Virus record (IMG/VR): IMGVR_UViG_3300030419_006925
Location: 75,397 to 104,181 of that record
From: a virus
DNA length: 28,785 nucleotides
Strand: one strand, 5' to 3'
Part shown: positions 1-7,186 of the stretch, in pieces
Numbering within the stretch: the first letter of the stretch is position 1
Layout: every line of letters starts with the position of its first letter
The notes under the pieces: model-generated
What the model saw: only the letters and a program-made list of their open reading frames with translations
Told to the model about the DNA's origin: nothing
Database searches by the model: none
Translations under genes and position numbers: made by a program

Positions 1-1064
1 CCACGGATATATGTTAAAGCCTCAACTTCAATCTTGCCTTTCTCCATATACATCTCAAGGCTAGTGCGATCACTCATTAAAAATTTGAGATTATCTTGAA
101 TTGGCATTAACCATGGAAGCATTTTTTCCTCCATTGTTCCCGGCAAGAATCCTATATCTTTTCCGAGAGGCTGGACTGGTCGCGACACAATCAAACGATC
201 GTAGTGATTGTTATCCGCTCTCAACCCAATAGTTTGTTGTATTCCTGCTGCAATTGCACACAATGTTTTACCACTGCCGGCACGACCAACAAGGGTAACA
301 ATTTTTATATTTGGATCCATCAGCATATCTATTGCAAATGCTTGCTCTTTATTTCTAGCATCAATGTTCCAATCCGGCAATTTCTTGTGTATTATTCTTC
401 TCAAGGGTGCTCTATAATTCTGAAATCTAGCCAGCGCGGTCTTTTTTTCGTTTGCATTGGATATTAACATAATATATTGATTCGGATGCCAAACCCCTTC
501 GGTTTCCTCTTCTTCGATCAGGATTTCCTCATCATTGTAAAACCTTTCAATTATCTCATCATCAACCAAGTGATTAACAACCCCTGTATACAGTTCATCG
601 CTAGATGTCACAACCTTTTCAGTTATATAATCTTCGGTTTTGATTCCGATGGAATCGCAAATAACTCGCATATTGATGTCGCGTGACACAACGATTGATT
701 TTCTACCTGAATATTCGTTCTGTACAGCCAAGGCTGTTGCAATAATGGTGTGATCTGGAATCTTAATATTCAGATCTGGTGGGAATTGGGCATTCTTTAA
801 ACAGCCATAGGACATGACTTTTAAAATTCCTTTTCCTTTTTGTATCCTAACTCCATCTTGGAGATTTCCCCTCTCTCTTAGGGAATCTAATATTCGAATT
901 GTTTGTCGCGCATTTACCCCAACAGAGTCTTGTCGTTTTTTGTGCTTATCTATTTCCTCTAACACCTTCAGAGGGACAAAAACATCGTTCGTACCGAATT
1001 TATAAAGCGCACTTGAATCAGTTAGATAAACGCTCGTGTCTAAGACGTAATTCTTTTTCGCCAT
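1..1064 (-). CDS. phoH: PhoH-family ATPase with N-terminal PIN domain (partial, 3' end outside window)
   Basis: The translation begins MAKKNYVLDTSVYLTD, a PIN-domain start with the first acidic residue in 'VLDTS'. Further PIN acidic residues lie in 'VLEEIDKHK', 'IPDHTIIATA' and 'VSRDINMR'. A PhoH ATPase domain follows, with Walker A 'GRAGSGKT' near residue 265 and the typical 'SRPVQPLGKDIGFLPG' stretch. This PIN-PhoH (PhoH2/YlaK-like) arrangement is known for RNA-cleaving, ATP-dependent helicase-like proteins, and phoH is a very common phage gene. Start is ATG at 1064 with a weak AAGG upstream. About 354 codons are present and the C-terminus runs off the left edge. The family is certain; the role in infection is not settled for phages. 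Confidence 0.93.
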   Translation of the reverse strand, partial: MAKKNYVLDTSVYLTDSSALYKFGTNDVFVPLKVLEEIDKHKKRQDSVGVNARQTIRILDSLRERGNLQDGVRIQKGKGILKVMSYGCLKNAQFPPDLNIKIPDHTIIATALAVQNEYSGRKSIVVSRDINMRVICDSIGIKTEDYITEKVVTSSDELYTGVVNHLVDDEIIERFYNDEEILIEEEETEGVWHPNQYIMLISNANEKKTALARFQNYRAPLRRIIHKKLPDWNIDARNKEQAFAIDMLMDPNIKIVTLVGRAGSGKTLCAIAAGIQQTIGLRADNNHYDRLIVSRPVQPLGKDIGFLPGTMEEKMLPWLMPIQDNLKFLMSDRTSLEMYMEKGKIEVEALTYIR

Positions 1065-1108
1065 GTAATACCTTACTTACTTTTAAATAGTGTGGCAGGG
1101 GGAAATAT

Positions 1109-1351
1109 TTACTTTTTCGCCTTCTTAATTATATGCCAATCGAACACAAATACAATAGGTTTTTCACCCTTTTTATAGGGTACACCTTTTCTCCGGAGTT
1201 TGTCAACATCTTTCTTGTATATCATTTGTGCATCCCAGCCATCGGCCCCCCAACCATTCTTTGGTTTTACTATGCGCTCTTTCAGACGTACATGTACTGA
1301 AGGGCCAGCAAATGAACTAACAAGGACTATATCACCGACTTTATATTTCAT
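1109..1351 (-). CDS. small GDIV-family (SH3/KOW-like) protein
   Basis: The 80-residue protein starts MKYKVGDIVLVSS and is rich in beta-prone and charged residues, with a lysine-rich C-terminus. The opening 'VGDIVLV' is the signature shared with roughly ten other small proteins in this window, suggesting an SH3/KOW-like beta-barrel. The frame stays open upstream into the tRNA-Gly gene, but ATG at 1351 is the first start outside the tRNA and sits just before the conserved motif, so it is chosen. No clear ribosome binding site is seen. Function unknown. In KOW/SH3-type proteins such barrels bind nucleic acid or protein; whether that applies here is inference. Confidence 0.7.
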   Translation of the reverse strand: MKYKVGDIVLVSSFAGPSVHVRLKERIVKPKNGWGADGWDAQMIYKKDVDKLRRKGVPYKKGEKPIVFVFDWHIIKKAKK

Positions 1352-1363
1352 ATATATGTGGAA

Positions 1364-1438
1364 TGGAGCGGGAGACGGGATTCGAACCCGCGACATCCAC
1401 GTTGGCAACGTGGGGCTCTACCGCTGAGCTACTCCCGC
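1364..1438 (-). tRNA. tRNA-Gly (anticodon GCC)
   Basis: A full cloverleaf reads on the minus strand. The acceptor stem GCGGGAG pairs with CTCCCGC, followed by discriminator T and an encoded CCA (1364-1366). The anticodon stem CCACG/CGTGG holds the loop TTGCCAA, giving anticodon GCC. The T-arm reads GCGGGTTCGAATCCCGT. It lies 4 nt from the tRNA-Asn gene, so the two are probably co-transcribed. Confidence 0.97.
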
Positions 1439-1442
1439 AAAA

Positions 1443-1519
1443 TGGCTGGGGCAGCAGGACTCGAACCTGCAACGGCCGGGGTAACAACCCGGTGCACCTG
1501 CCTGTGGCGCTTCACCCCA
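1443..1519 (-). tRNA. tRNA-Asn (anticodon GTT), copy 1
   Basis: The cloverleaf on the minus strand has acceptor TGGGGTG pairing with TGCCCCA (two G-T pairs), discriminator G and encoded CCA. The anticodon stem CCGGG/CCCGG holds the loop TTGTTAC, anticodon GTT. The T-arm is GCAGG TTCGAGT CCTGC and the D-stem is GCGC/GTGC. Its body is unlike the second tRNA-Asn at 1843-1918, so the two are not a recent duplication. Confidence 0.95.
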
Positions 1520-1542
1520 GTATACGACTTTTCTGCCATGGA

Positions 1543-1620
1543 CTAGGTAAGTCGACAACCTTTGCCTACGTGACGATCGGCAACCACGTCCTGCTTATAA
1601 AGCGAGCAGAACAGCGCTAA
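1543..1620 (+). pseudogene. possible Nudix-like N-terminal remnant (tentative)
   Basis: Plus-strand translation of this gap between tRNA-Asn and the next gene ends ...YVTIGNHVLLIKRAEQR followed by a stop. The 'V...GNHVLLIKRAEQ' pattern looks like the first strands of a Nudix hydrolase fold, but no Nudix box follows and no start codon suits it. It is on the opposite strand to all genes here. It may be a relic of a displaced gene or chance similarity, being only about 25 residues. Confidence 0.18.
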
Positions 1621-1622
1621 TA

Positions 1623-1814
1623 TTAAGCAGTTCTATCGTACAGTACTTTAAGATCTTCTGATGTTGTAGATCTCAGGCTGGCCAATTCATGCTTAAGTCT
1701 TGCGACGTCATCCTTGAGGTCGCTGACGCTCATAACTAAAGAAACAATCTTATCATTTTGAGTACTAATCGTCTTCTTTAGAGCCGAGACCGTTTTTGCT
1801 GAAGTATCAGGCAT
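1623..1814 (-). CDS. small coiled-coil protein
   Basis: This 63-residue protein (MPDTSAKTVSALKK...) is dominated by heptad-like spacing of Leu/Val/Ile from about residue 10 to 50 ('IVSLVMSVSDLKDDVARLKH'), typical of a coiled coil. Start is ATG at 1814, preceded at good spacing by GGAG; an upstream start would run into the tRNA-Asn gene. It sits between two tRNA genes. No enzyme motif is visible and no function can be assigned. Small coiled-coil proteins are common in phage genomes as structural spacers or regulators. Confidence 0.7.
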   Translation of the reverse strand: MPDTSAKTVSALKKTISTQNDKIVSLVMSVSDLKDDVARLKHELASLRSTTSEDLKVLYDRTA

Positions 1815-1842
1815 ATTTTTCTCCTTTTTTGAAACGTTTAAG

Positions 1843-1918
1843 TGGCTGCCCCTCGCGGGCTTGAACCGCGGACCCAATGATTAACAGTCATTTGCTCTGC
1901 CAACTGAGCTAAGGGGCA
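1843..1918 (-). tRNA. tRNA-Asn (anticodon GTT), copy 2
   Basis: The minus-strand cloverleaf has acceptor TGCCCCT pairing with AGGGGCA, discriminator G and encoded CCA. The anticodon stem AATGA/TCATT holds the loop CTGTTAA, anticodon GTT. The T-arm is CGCGG TTCAAGC CCGCG and the D-arm reads AGCTCAGTTGGCAGAGC. It is a second, sequence-divergent tRNA-Asn with the same anticodon as the gene at 1443-1519. Confidence 0.97.
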
Positions 1919-1923
1919 AAAAA

Positions 1924-2178
1924 TCATTTATCAATCCAGACCACGGTATAGTCATCACCAGATGGCGGATCAACATTTTTTATAGTTTTTTCATTGTAAC
2001 TAAGTGGTAATATGCAAGATTTGAGAACCTTAATGGCCACTAATCCGCGATTGGCGCCTGTCACCCATGGCAACTTATCATTCACACATTCAGACGATAC
2101 AACTGCTTGCGTCGTTGTGGGGTACCAAAAATTTTTATGTCCGATTTCAGACAAATAACATCTAATATAATCATTCAT
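1924..2178 (-). CDS. hypothetical protein (84 aa)
   Basis: The protein starts MNDYIRCYLSEIGHKNFWYP, has three Cys and ends in 'DDYTVVWIDK'. No known domain is recognised. Its ATG at 2178 lies six bases after the -10 hexamer of a strong sigma70-type promoter (2185-2213), so transcription would begin at or next to the A of the ATG and the mRNA would be leaderless. There is no ribosome binding site upstream, which fits that reading. It directly precedes the tRNA-Asn gene at 1843-1918, so the promoter may also drive the tRNAs. Confidence 0.65.
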   Translation of the reverse strand: MNDYIRCYLSEIGHKNFWYPTTTQAVVSSECVNDKLPWVTGANRGLVAIKVLKSCILPLSYNEKTIKNVDPPSGDDYTVVWIDK

Positions 2179-2184
2179 ATCAAT

Positions 2185-2213
2185 ATTCTAACATCGTATG
2201 CTATTGTTGTCAA
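2185..2213 (-). promoter_or_regulatory. sigma70-type promoter, leaderless arrangement
   Basis: On the minus strand TTGACA (2208-2213) is followed after 17 nt by TAGAAT (2185-2190). Six more bases lead to ATG at 2178, placing the expected +1 on the start codon. The match to consensus is 11 of 12 hexamer bases. Confidence 0.6.
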
Positions 2214-2710
2214 CTAAAATTCCATAAATAATTTTTCCAGATTGGACTGATTTGTTGTTTTTTTATGTTTCTCAGTAAACTGGCTTTTGGTCGGAATGGT
2301 TTTCTAATCAGCTTCATTCCGGATTCTTTTGGGGTCTTATTTCCCTTCTTCTGATTACATTTCTTGCATGCTGTCACTAAATTTGTCCAAGTATTTTTAC
2401 CACCGCGAGATTTAGGAATAACATGATCCATTGTTAGCTTTTCTGGTCCAAAGTGGTTTGAGCAATATTGACATTGATTATTATCTCTCCACAGCAAGTT
2501 TGCTCTATTACAAACAACCGTGTTGAATCTAAACTTCACATATCTATTTAAAACGATTACTGCTGGCAATTTAAAATTTTTTGTTACTGAGTGGATTTCT
2601 TTCGAGTAATTTTCTAACGTTTTGGCTTTACCAACCAAACACAAAACGAGAGCTTCGACTGCATCAATGACGTCAATCGGTCTGTAAGAAGAATCTAGTT
2701 TTAGCGTCTT
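2210..2710 (-). CDS. HNH endonuclease
   Basis: From ATG at 2710 the 166-residue protein starts MKTLKLDSSYRPIDVIDAVEAL, the usual start of this phage/bacterial HNH family. The HNH core follows with zinc-binding pairs CQYC (80-83) and CKKC (115-118), catalytic 'DHVIPKS' (D95, H96) and the central Asn of 'NTWTNL'. All key residues are intact. The frame is open to a GTG at 2755 that overlaps the upstream stop (TAG/GTG), so a 181-residue form is possible; family alignment favours the ATG. Such proteins occur as free-standing homing-type nucleases or packaging-associated nickases. With no terminase nearby, a mobile or host-DNA-attacking role is equally possible. Confidence 0.88.
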   Translation of the reverse strand, partial: KTLKLDSSYRPIDVIDAVEALVLCLVGKAKTLENYSKEIHSVTKNFKLPAVIVLNRYVKFRFNTVVCNRANLLWRDNNQCQYCSNHFGPEKLTMDHVIPKSRGGKNTWTNLVTACKKCNQKKGNKTPKESGMKLIRKPFRPKASLLRNIKKQQISPIWKNYLWNFS

Positions 2711-2754
2711 CATAGTTTCCACAATATAACTATAATTCACATTTGCGTCAAGCA

Positions 2755-3264
2755 CTATCTTCCGGAATGTTTATATTTATATCTGATCGGAGGTGCCTCT
2801 GACTTTTCAGCGTTTTCCTTGGCGCGCTTAACTAATTCCGAAGACGCGGCAACCTTTTCTTCTCCACCAATTCCCCACAACAATTCAACACCCATTTCTT
2901 TACATAGCACTACCTCTGGGGTGTTATCCTTTCCTCGATCGCCGCCGTTAGCAAAATATGTTGGTTTATGTCTGCGGATTGCGTCACAAACGGTTCCATC
3001 TGAATCGTCTACCGAATCCACCACAATAACCCCCTTTATAGAATCGAGGATTTCATGGCGAGATTTAAAATCCATAAAATTAAATCCCTTTTTTCGATGT
3101 AACCATTCATCTGAATTGGCAATCACTATTACATCTCCAAATTTTGCAGCTTCGCGAATCATACGAATGTGTCCAACATGCACAGGATCAAATCCACCGC
3201 TAACCATCACTGTTGGTTTATCTTTTTCTTCTGACTCATCAAACATGTTTTTATGTATAACCAT
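2755..3264 (-). CDS. cytidylyltransferase-like nucleotidyltransferase (RfaE2/TagD type)
   Basis: The 169-residue protein contains 'VSGGFDPVHVGHIRMI' (residues 21-36) with the HxGH signature at H29-H32, and 'ANGGDRGKDNTPE' near residue 105, as in heptose-1-phosphate adenylyltransferases and glycerol-3-phosphate cytidylyltransferases. It should transfer a nucleotidyl group to a phosphorylated substrate; the substrate cannot be read from the sequence. Start is ATG at 3264, with GGAG seven bases upstream, overlapping the preceding gene by 14 nt. The C-terminal 'PPIRYKYKHSGR' is a basic tail beyond the fold. A second HxGH domain is present in the fusion protein at 7183-9474. Confidence 0.88.
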   Translation of the reverse strand: MVIHKNMFDESEEKDKPTVMVSGGFDPVHVGHIRMIREAAKFGDVIVIANSDEWLHRKKGFNFMDFKSRHEILDSIKGVIVVDSVDDSDGTVCDAIRRHKPTYFANGGDRGKDNTPEVVLCKEMGVELLWGIGGEEKVAASSELVKRAKENAEKSEAPPIRYKYKHSGR

Positions 3265-3754
3265 TTCTCACTCCATATTCTGTTTTTTTGTATCCTGCTT
3301 TGAGAAGTATATCATGTAATGTGGCTGGTGATAAGTCACATCTTTCAAATATTTTAATTTTCTTCCAATCGATTACACACGATATTCGTAAAGCATAAGA
3401 TATCCATTCGCTACAATACCATCTATTTTTTTGTTTTATACGAAAAGGTAAAAATTGTGATAAAATCATCCCTATCCAATCATATCCGCAACCTCTTGTC
3501 AAATCATAAAATTGCTCAATTATATCGTGTTGCTCTTTTGTTACTTCTATTTCGATAAAATCCCACTCTAGAGGATTATAAAGTAAATTTTTTCTACTTG
3601 AAACTTTCGCCTTCATAAATGGGCTGATGCTAAGCCAAGTTTCCGCATCGCTTAAAATTAATTCTGCGTGGCTATAGGGGCTCTTTGTCCATGTTCGCAC
3701 AATATTATTGATAAAGTCTCCCTTACCTTTGAAAAATGCGATCCATATTTTCAT
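3251..3754 (-). CDS. permuted NlpC/P60-like (YiiX/papain-like) amidase or peptidase
   Basis: The 167-residue protein begins MKIWIAFFKGKGDFINNIVRTWTKS, then 'YSHAEL' with H29, and much later 'RWYCSEWISYAL' with C114. His before Cys, with the Cys at a helix start, is the order of the circularly permuted NlpC/P60 (YaeF/YiiX, C92-like) superfamily. Members act on amide, acyl or peptide bonds, in some cases of lipids or cell wall. The substrate here is unknown. No signal peptide is seen, so it may act in the cytoplasm or need a holin. Start is ATG at 3754 with GAGGAG about 11 bases upstream. The gene overlaps the nucleotidyltransferase by 14 nt, implying coupled expression. Confidence 0.72.
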   Translation of the reverse strand: MKIWIAFFKGKGDFINNIVRTWTKSPYSHAELILSDAETWLSISPFMKAKVSSRKNLLYNPLEWDFIEIEVTKEQHDIIEQFYDLTRGCGYDWIGMILSQFLPFRIKQKNRWYCSEWISYALRISCVIDWKKIKIFERCDLSPATLHDILLKAGYKKTEYGVRNGYT

Positions 3755-3822
3755 TTACAAAGTACGCTCCTCATTAATATTTATTGATATATTCTTAAAG
3801 TATACCAAAATTATTTATTTTT

Positions 3823-4068
3823 TTATACTTTCGAAACAATGTGGACCAAATCCGAAGGCAATGCCTCCACCATTACATCTCTTAGCCAAAGTACCGTTAC
3901 TCTATCTTGACTAAACGAGCCGTCAGAATCATAATAGAATGCATAAAAATTACGTGTAACTCCTATAACAATACCTATCATTGGCTCATCATCATACCAA
4001 GCAATTACATCGTTTTCACGTACAATGTCTCCGATCTCAAATCTTGTATGCTCGTCGTCGTTACCCAC
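3823..4068 (-). CDS. small GDIV-family (SH3/KOW-like) protein
   Basis: The 81-residue protein contains 'FEIGDIVRENDVIAWY', then 'MIGIVIGVTRNFYAFYYDSDG' and 'VTVLWLRD', the GDxV - GIVI - aromatic/V-W order of the family repeated across this window. It ends 'DLVHIVSKV'. The start appears to be GTG at 4068; immediately upstream is TATAATATGTGGG, nearly the same as TATATTATGTGGG before the paralogue at 25838-26071. No ribosome binding site is seen. Function unknown; a single beta-barrel is inferred from the pattern alone. Confidence 0.68.
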   Translation of the reverse strand: MGNDDEHTRFEIGDIVRENDVIAWYDDEPMIGIVIGVTRNFYAFYYDSDGSFSQDRVTVLWLRDVMVEALPSDLVHIVSKV

Positions 4069-4089
4069 ATATTATATAGGCGTTAATAT

Positions 4090-4290
4090 TTACTTTCTTT
4101 TGCTGACTTCTTGATGCAGATATTCTACGTTTTTTCTTTTCTGTTCCACTACCAATTGAACCTCTTCTGTGGGTAAATCATACTCTTCTTTGATTTCCCA
4201 TAATGCATCTTCTATAGAATCTTGTATTTCTGGTGTGTAGTGTAGGTTTTTCGTCGCATCATTATCTTTTTTCTTAAACCAATTAAACAT
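4090..4290 (-). CDS. hypothetical protein (66 aa)
   Basis: The small charged protein starts MFNWFKKKDNDATKN and contains 'QDSIEDALWEIKEEYDLP' and 'VQLVVEQKRKNVEYLHQEV', which should form two amphipathic helices. No known family is recognised. ATG at 4290 lies only 14 nt downstream of the tmRNA 3' end, so it may be transcribed with the tmRNA and released by processing. No good ribosome binding site is seen. Confidence 0.6.
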   Translation of the reverse strand: MFNWFKKKDNDATKNLHYTPEIQDSIEDALWEIKEEYDLPTEEVQLVVEQKRKNVEYLHQEVSKRK

Positions 4291-4302
4291 AATACTATTG
4301 AT

Positions 4303-4663
<361 letters not shown>

Positions 4664-4671
<8 letters not shown>

Positions 4672-4873
4672 TCGATTTTTTAGTGATTACACCAATTGGA
4701 TTGTGATTTTCATCATCTAACCAAATTAGTGTTTCTTTACCTTTTTTTACTTTCTCGGCAAAAGTGAAACTAATTTCCTTTGCCGCTTTCTTCAAAGCAG
4801 CATCCTCGCTGCTATGTTTGCTAACAAGATCACCTTGAATATAGTGACCATTCCATTTGTATAATTTCCACAT
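4664..4873 (-). CDS. hypothetical protein (69 aa)
   Basis: The protein starts MWKLYKWNGHYIQGDLVSKHSS and carries a helix 'SEDAALKKAAKEISFTF' followed by strands 'KETLIWLDDE' and 'PIGVITKKSRG'. This beta-alpha-beta layout with a leading aromatic strand resembles the 71-residue protein at 11289-11504, though identity is low. The start codon overlaps the upstream stop (TAATG), so translation should be coupled to the redoxin lipoprotein gene. Its last codons overlap the tmRNA 5' end. Function unknown. Confidence 0.68.
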
Positions 4874-5496
4874 TATAAACCGTCCTCGATTGTTTGCCTT
4901 ACATGTTCTTCACTAAAACCAACATGTGCTGAATAAAATTTCATGTCTCTCCCAATATAAATATATGTAGGAAAACCTCCCAGCAGATATCCTTCTATGC
5001 CTACTCCATCGGGATCAAGCATTTTGTCTCTAGAGCCTTGCAATATGGGTGCTGATGTAATGTTGTGATCTGTCACCCAAGTATCAATTTCATACTCGGA
5101 AGGCTCTTGAACCGGAGTATTTCCATCGATAAGCACGGTCACAAATTGAAATCCTTCATCTTTATAATCATCGTGTATTGGTTGTGCGTACATGCCAGCC
5201 ATCTGACATGGATAGCACCACGCTGTGGAAAAGTCCAAAAGAATTACATCGCCCTCATGTTGATATAGATCCCAAGTTTCTCCATTTTGATCTAATAAGC
5301 GAAAATTACAAGCCTTATCGCCGCGATTAATATGTTGGCAATCATCCCCCGGAATAACACCCACTGGTTCCAGTGGTGGTGGTGGGGGTGAGGTGCTGTT
5401 AACAGTCCCTGTATCTATCTTGTTACTTGTTTCTACTTTGCCCGGAGCGCATGCTGTCGCTGCGGATAATCCGATCATAAAAAAGAGCTTTTTCAT
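4873..5496 (-). CDS. TlpA/ResA-like thioredoxin-fold lipoprotein
   Basis: This 207-residue protein has a short signal peptide (MKKLFFMIGLSAATAC) ending in a lipobox-like ATAC with C16, then a Pro-rich linker (six Pro, 37-44). A redoxin domain follows: 'FRLLDQNGETWDL', 'DVILLDFSTAWCYPCQMAG' with active-site C94-x-x-C97, and cis-Pro in 'GGFPTYIY' (P176). Proteins of this form reduce disulfides on the outer face of the membrane. The linker and the 'GDKACNF.LLDQNGETW' wording recall lipoproteins of Myxococcota-type bacteria, so the gene may be host-derived. ATG at 5496 has GAGG eight bases upstream. A lipidated redoxin is unusual cargo for a phage. Confidence 0.88.
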   Translation of the reverse strand: MKKLFFMIGLSAATACAPGKVETSNKIDTGTVNSTSPPPPPLEPVGVIPGDDCQHINRGDKACNFRLLDQNGETWDLYQHEGDVILLDFSTAWCYPCQMAGMYAQPIHDDYKDEGFQFVTVLIDGNTPVQEPSEYEIDTWVTDHNITSAPILQGSRDKMLDPDGVGIEGYLLGGFPTYIYIGRDMKFYSAHVGFSEEHVRQTIEDGL

Positions 5497-5671
5497 ATAT
5501 ACCTCATAAATAAATAGCCTTTTTTATAAAAAAATACCATTCGGTTGTGGATCTTTTGCTCACCACAGCTAATCTACAGTTTATTTTATTTTACCTCGCT
5601 GGCTTGGTTGCTCATAATAGATACGGAGCCACCGTTACTAAGTATATTTCACACCGAATGAGTTTGTGATT

Positions 5672-6019
5672 TCAAATATCGTCTGAAAAGTATTTTTCTA
5701 CTTTGTATTTTTTGCTTATTCTTCCAAATTCTCGATATGTTAGACCTAAAAATCTAGCAGCATCTTTTTTAGATTTGGTTGCTGAAATAGCAAATTTTAA
5801 AATTGCTTCTTTAATAATATAGTCTGATCTCTTCCATATGTCAAATCCATATAACCTGTGATTAATATTTGCTGCTGATAGTTCAAATTTAATTGCTATG
5901 AGATCTTCAATTGACAAATTGCCAATGTAGGTTAATATACTATCATTAATTTTATTTTGATCTTTTAATTTTACAATTATGCTTTTACTGTCAGTAGTAA
6001 TATTTCTTTTTGCTTTCAT
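5672..6019 (-). CDS. Fis-like helix-turn-helix DNA-binding protein
   Basis: The 115-residue protein ends with 'AILKFAISATKSKKDAARFLGLTYREFGRISKKYKV' (broken here by function, about residues 75-110), the layout of the Fis-type C-terminal HTH: helix, 'KKDAARFLGLT', recognition helix 'REFGRISKKY'. The N-terminal half has no recognised domain. ATG at 6019 is chosen; a GTG at 6028 in frame is an alternative. A strong promoter at 6047-6074 would give a leader of about 20 nt. A transcriptional or nucleoid role is likely; its target is unknown. Confidence 0.75.
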   Translation of the reverse strand: MKAKRNITTDSKSIIVKLKDQNKINDSILTYIGNLSIEDLIAIKFELSAANINHRLYGFDIWKRSDYIIKEAILKFAISATKSKKDAARFLGLTYREFGRISKKYKVEKYFSDDI

Positions 6020-6046
6020 AACTGTCACAAGCAGAACACATTTAAA

Positions 6047-6074
6047 GTATAATCATGATTTTTTGATTTGTCAA
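6047..6074 (-). promoter_or_regulatory. sigma70-type promoter upstream of Fis-like gene
   Basis: The minus strand carries TTGACA (6069-6074), a 16-nt AT-rich spacer and TATACT (6047-6052). The hexamers match consensus at 11 of 12 bases. Expected transcription start is near 6040, about 20 nt before the ATG at 6019. Confidence 0.62.
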
Positions 6075-6101
6075 GCAACAATTTTAAGTTTTTTTATTCT
6101 A

Positions 6102-6371
6102 TCAATCACCACCGGTAAGGACCAAAGCCTCCAGCACCACCGGCGGAATTTTTACAAAACCTGAATCTTCGTCACCCAACGACTGCAAGTATGAAATAAC
6201 AGCAACCGCGATGCCATCGGCTTGTTCTTGAATTGCAATTGCCGGATCTGGTGGATATTCACCGTCACTGTTTAGCCGGCGGTTGGCCATGTAGCTATCG
6301 TGAGCATCTGTTTTCCCCAAGGCTTCTCCGAGGGCGGCTTTAAAAGTGTTCATGTCATCAAGTTCGGACAT
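6102..6371 (-). CDS. hypothetical protein (89 aa), virion-like context
   Basis: The protein starts MSELDDMNTFKAALGEALGK and ends 'VKIPPVVLEALVLTGGD'. A central 'AIAIQEQADGIAVAVISYLQSLG' should be helical. ATG at 6371 with AGGAG seven bases upstream is chosen. It follows the acidic protein at 6386-7186 by 14 nt and is probably co-transcribed with the ligase/nucleotidyltransferase gene. Small proteins that pair a helix with a C-terminal hydrophobic segment next to structural genes are often head or neck parts, but nothing here proves it. Confidence 0.68.
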   Translation of the reverse strand: MSELDDMNTFKAALGEALGKTDAHDSYMANRRLNSDGEYPPDPAIAIQEQADGIAVAVISYLQSLGDEDSGFVKIPPVVLEALVLTGGD

Positions 6372-6385
6372 CAAAATCTCCTATT

Positions 6386-7186
6386 TTATAATTCTAATTC
6401 TATATCTTCTTCGCCAGCCATTGGTTCCTCAGCGGCTGGCTCTTCTGATTTTGCCATATCATAGGCTTGATTTGTAGGCTCTTCTACAGTATCAGCCAAT
6501 TCGCCCTCAAATTTGTCGAAATAAAGCTTGAGATTTGCAATCAAATAATCGTAAAACAATTCTTGATCTTCACTATCAGAAAGTAACTCATATGAATCAA
6601 TAATGCTGGTTTCTATTTTCTTGAATGATTGATATGCCATGTTGCGGCCGGTCTCATCGCCGTCGACGCCGGCCCCAAATTCTTCACGCTCATCGGGCAT
6701 ATCCTCTTCTTCTTCCGCCTTTCTTTCGGCGTCCGTCCTGATATCAATAAATTTATCATCTACCGCTTCGTCACCAACAGTAATTTCAATTTCCTCGTCC
6801 ATTTCAACTTCGGTTATCTCAACTTCTTCTTCTCCGCCGGCCTGAGTATTAATTTTGGCAGGAGTTAGTGTGTTGACGACCGCGTTAATAATATGAGACC
6901 GAAAAGAATCTCTTTGCTCAGAATTTGTTGTTAAGGACTTGTAATCTGTTTCTAAAACTGGTATAATCTTTTTAAGGAGTTCCTCCAGAACATTAATCCC
7001 TGTTGATTTGTTGGGGGTCGGATCTACATCCGGGGTACTGGCCTCGGTCAAATCCTTGAATTCGAAATCCAATAAATCTTGAATAACGCTTCTTAATTGA
7101 TCTTCTTCGTTCAGCTTTTTCTGCTTGACATGGCGAATCAAATGCCTTATATTTTCTCTAAGAATCTTTTCTTCGTTTTGGTTCAT
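6386..7186 (-). CDS. acidic virion-associated-like protein (266 aa)
   Basis: The protein starts MNQNEEKILRENIRHLIRHV, a helical basic N-terminus ending 'KKLNEE', then a long acidic part rich in Glu/Asp (residues 120-165 and 235-266, ending 'GEEDIELEL'). A helical domain at about 180-235 contains 'SFKKIETSIIDSYELLSDS'. No enzyme motif is seen. The length of the N-terminal helix and the acidic, low-complexity body recall scaffold or prohead-core proteins. The start overlaps the upstream stop as ATGA (7183-7186), so it is coupled to the large fusion gene. The role is inferred from composition and context only. Confidence 0.75.
   Translation of the reverse strand: MNQNEEKILRENIRHLIRHVKQKKLNEEDQLRSVIQDLLDFEFKDLTEASTPDVDPTPNKSTGINVLEELLKKIIPVLETDYKSLTTNSEQRDSFRSHIINAVVNTLTPAKINTQAGGEEEVEITEVEMDEEIEITVGDEAVDDKFIDIRTDAERKAEEEEDMPDEREEFGAGVDGDETGRNMAYQSFKKIETSIIDSYELLSDSEDQELFYDYLIANLKLYFDKFEGELADTVEEPTNQAYDMAKSEEPAAEEPMAGEEDIELEL

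Noticed and set aside
1352-1408. Upstream extension of the GDIV gene at 1109
   Set aside because: It would run through the tRNA-Gly gene, and the residues (MPTWMSRVRIPSPAP) are an antisense-like reading of tRNA sequence.
1364-1918. Integration (att) site at the tRNA cluster
   Set aside because: No integrase gene and no direct repeat of tRNA 3' ends is visible in the window.
2819-3319. 166-codon plus-strand ORF
   Set aside because: It lies opposite the HxGH nucleotidyltransferase gene and has no recognisable domain or start site.
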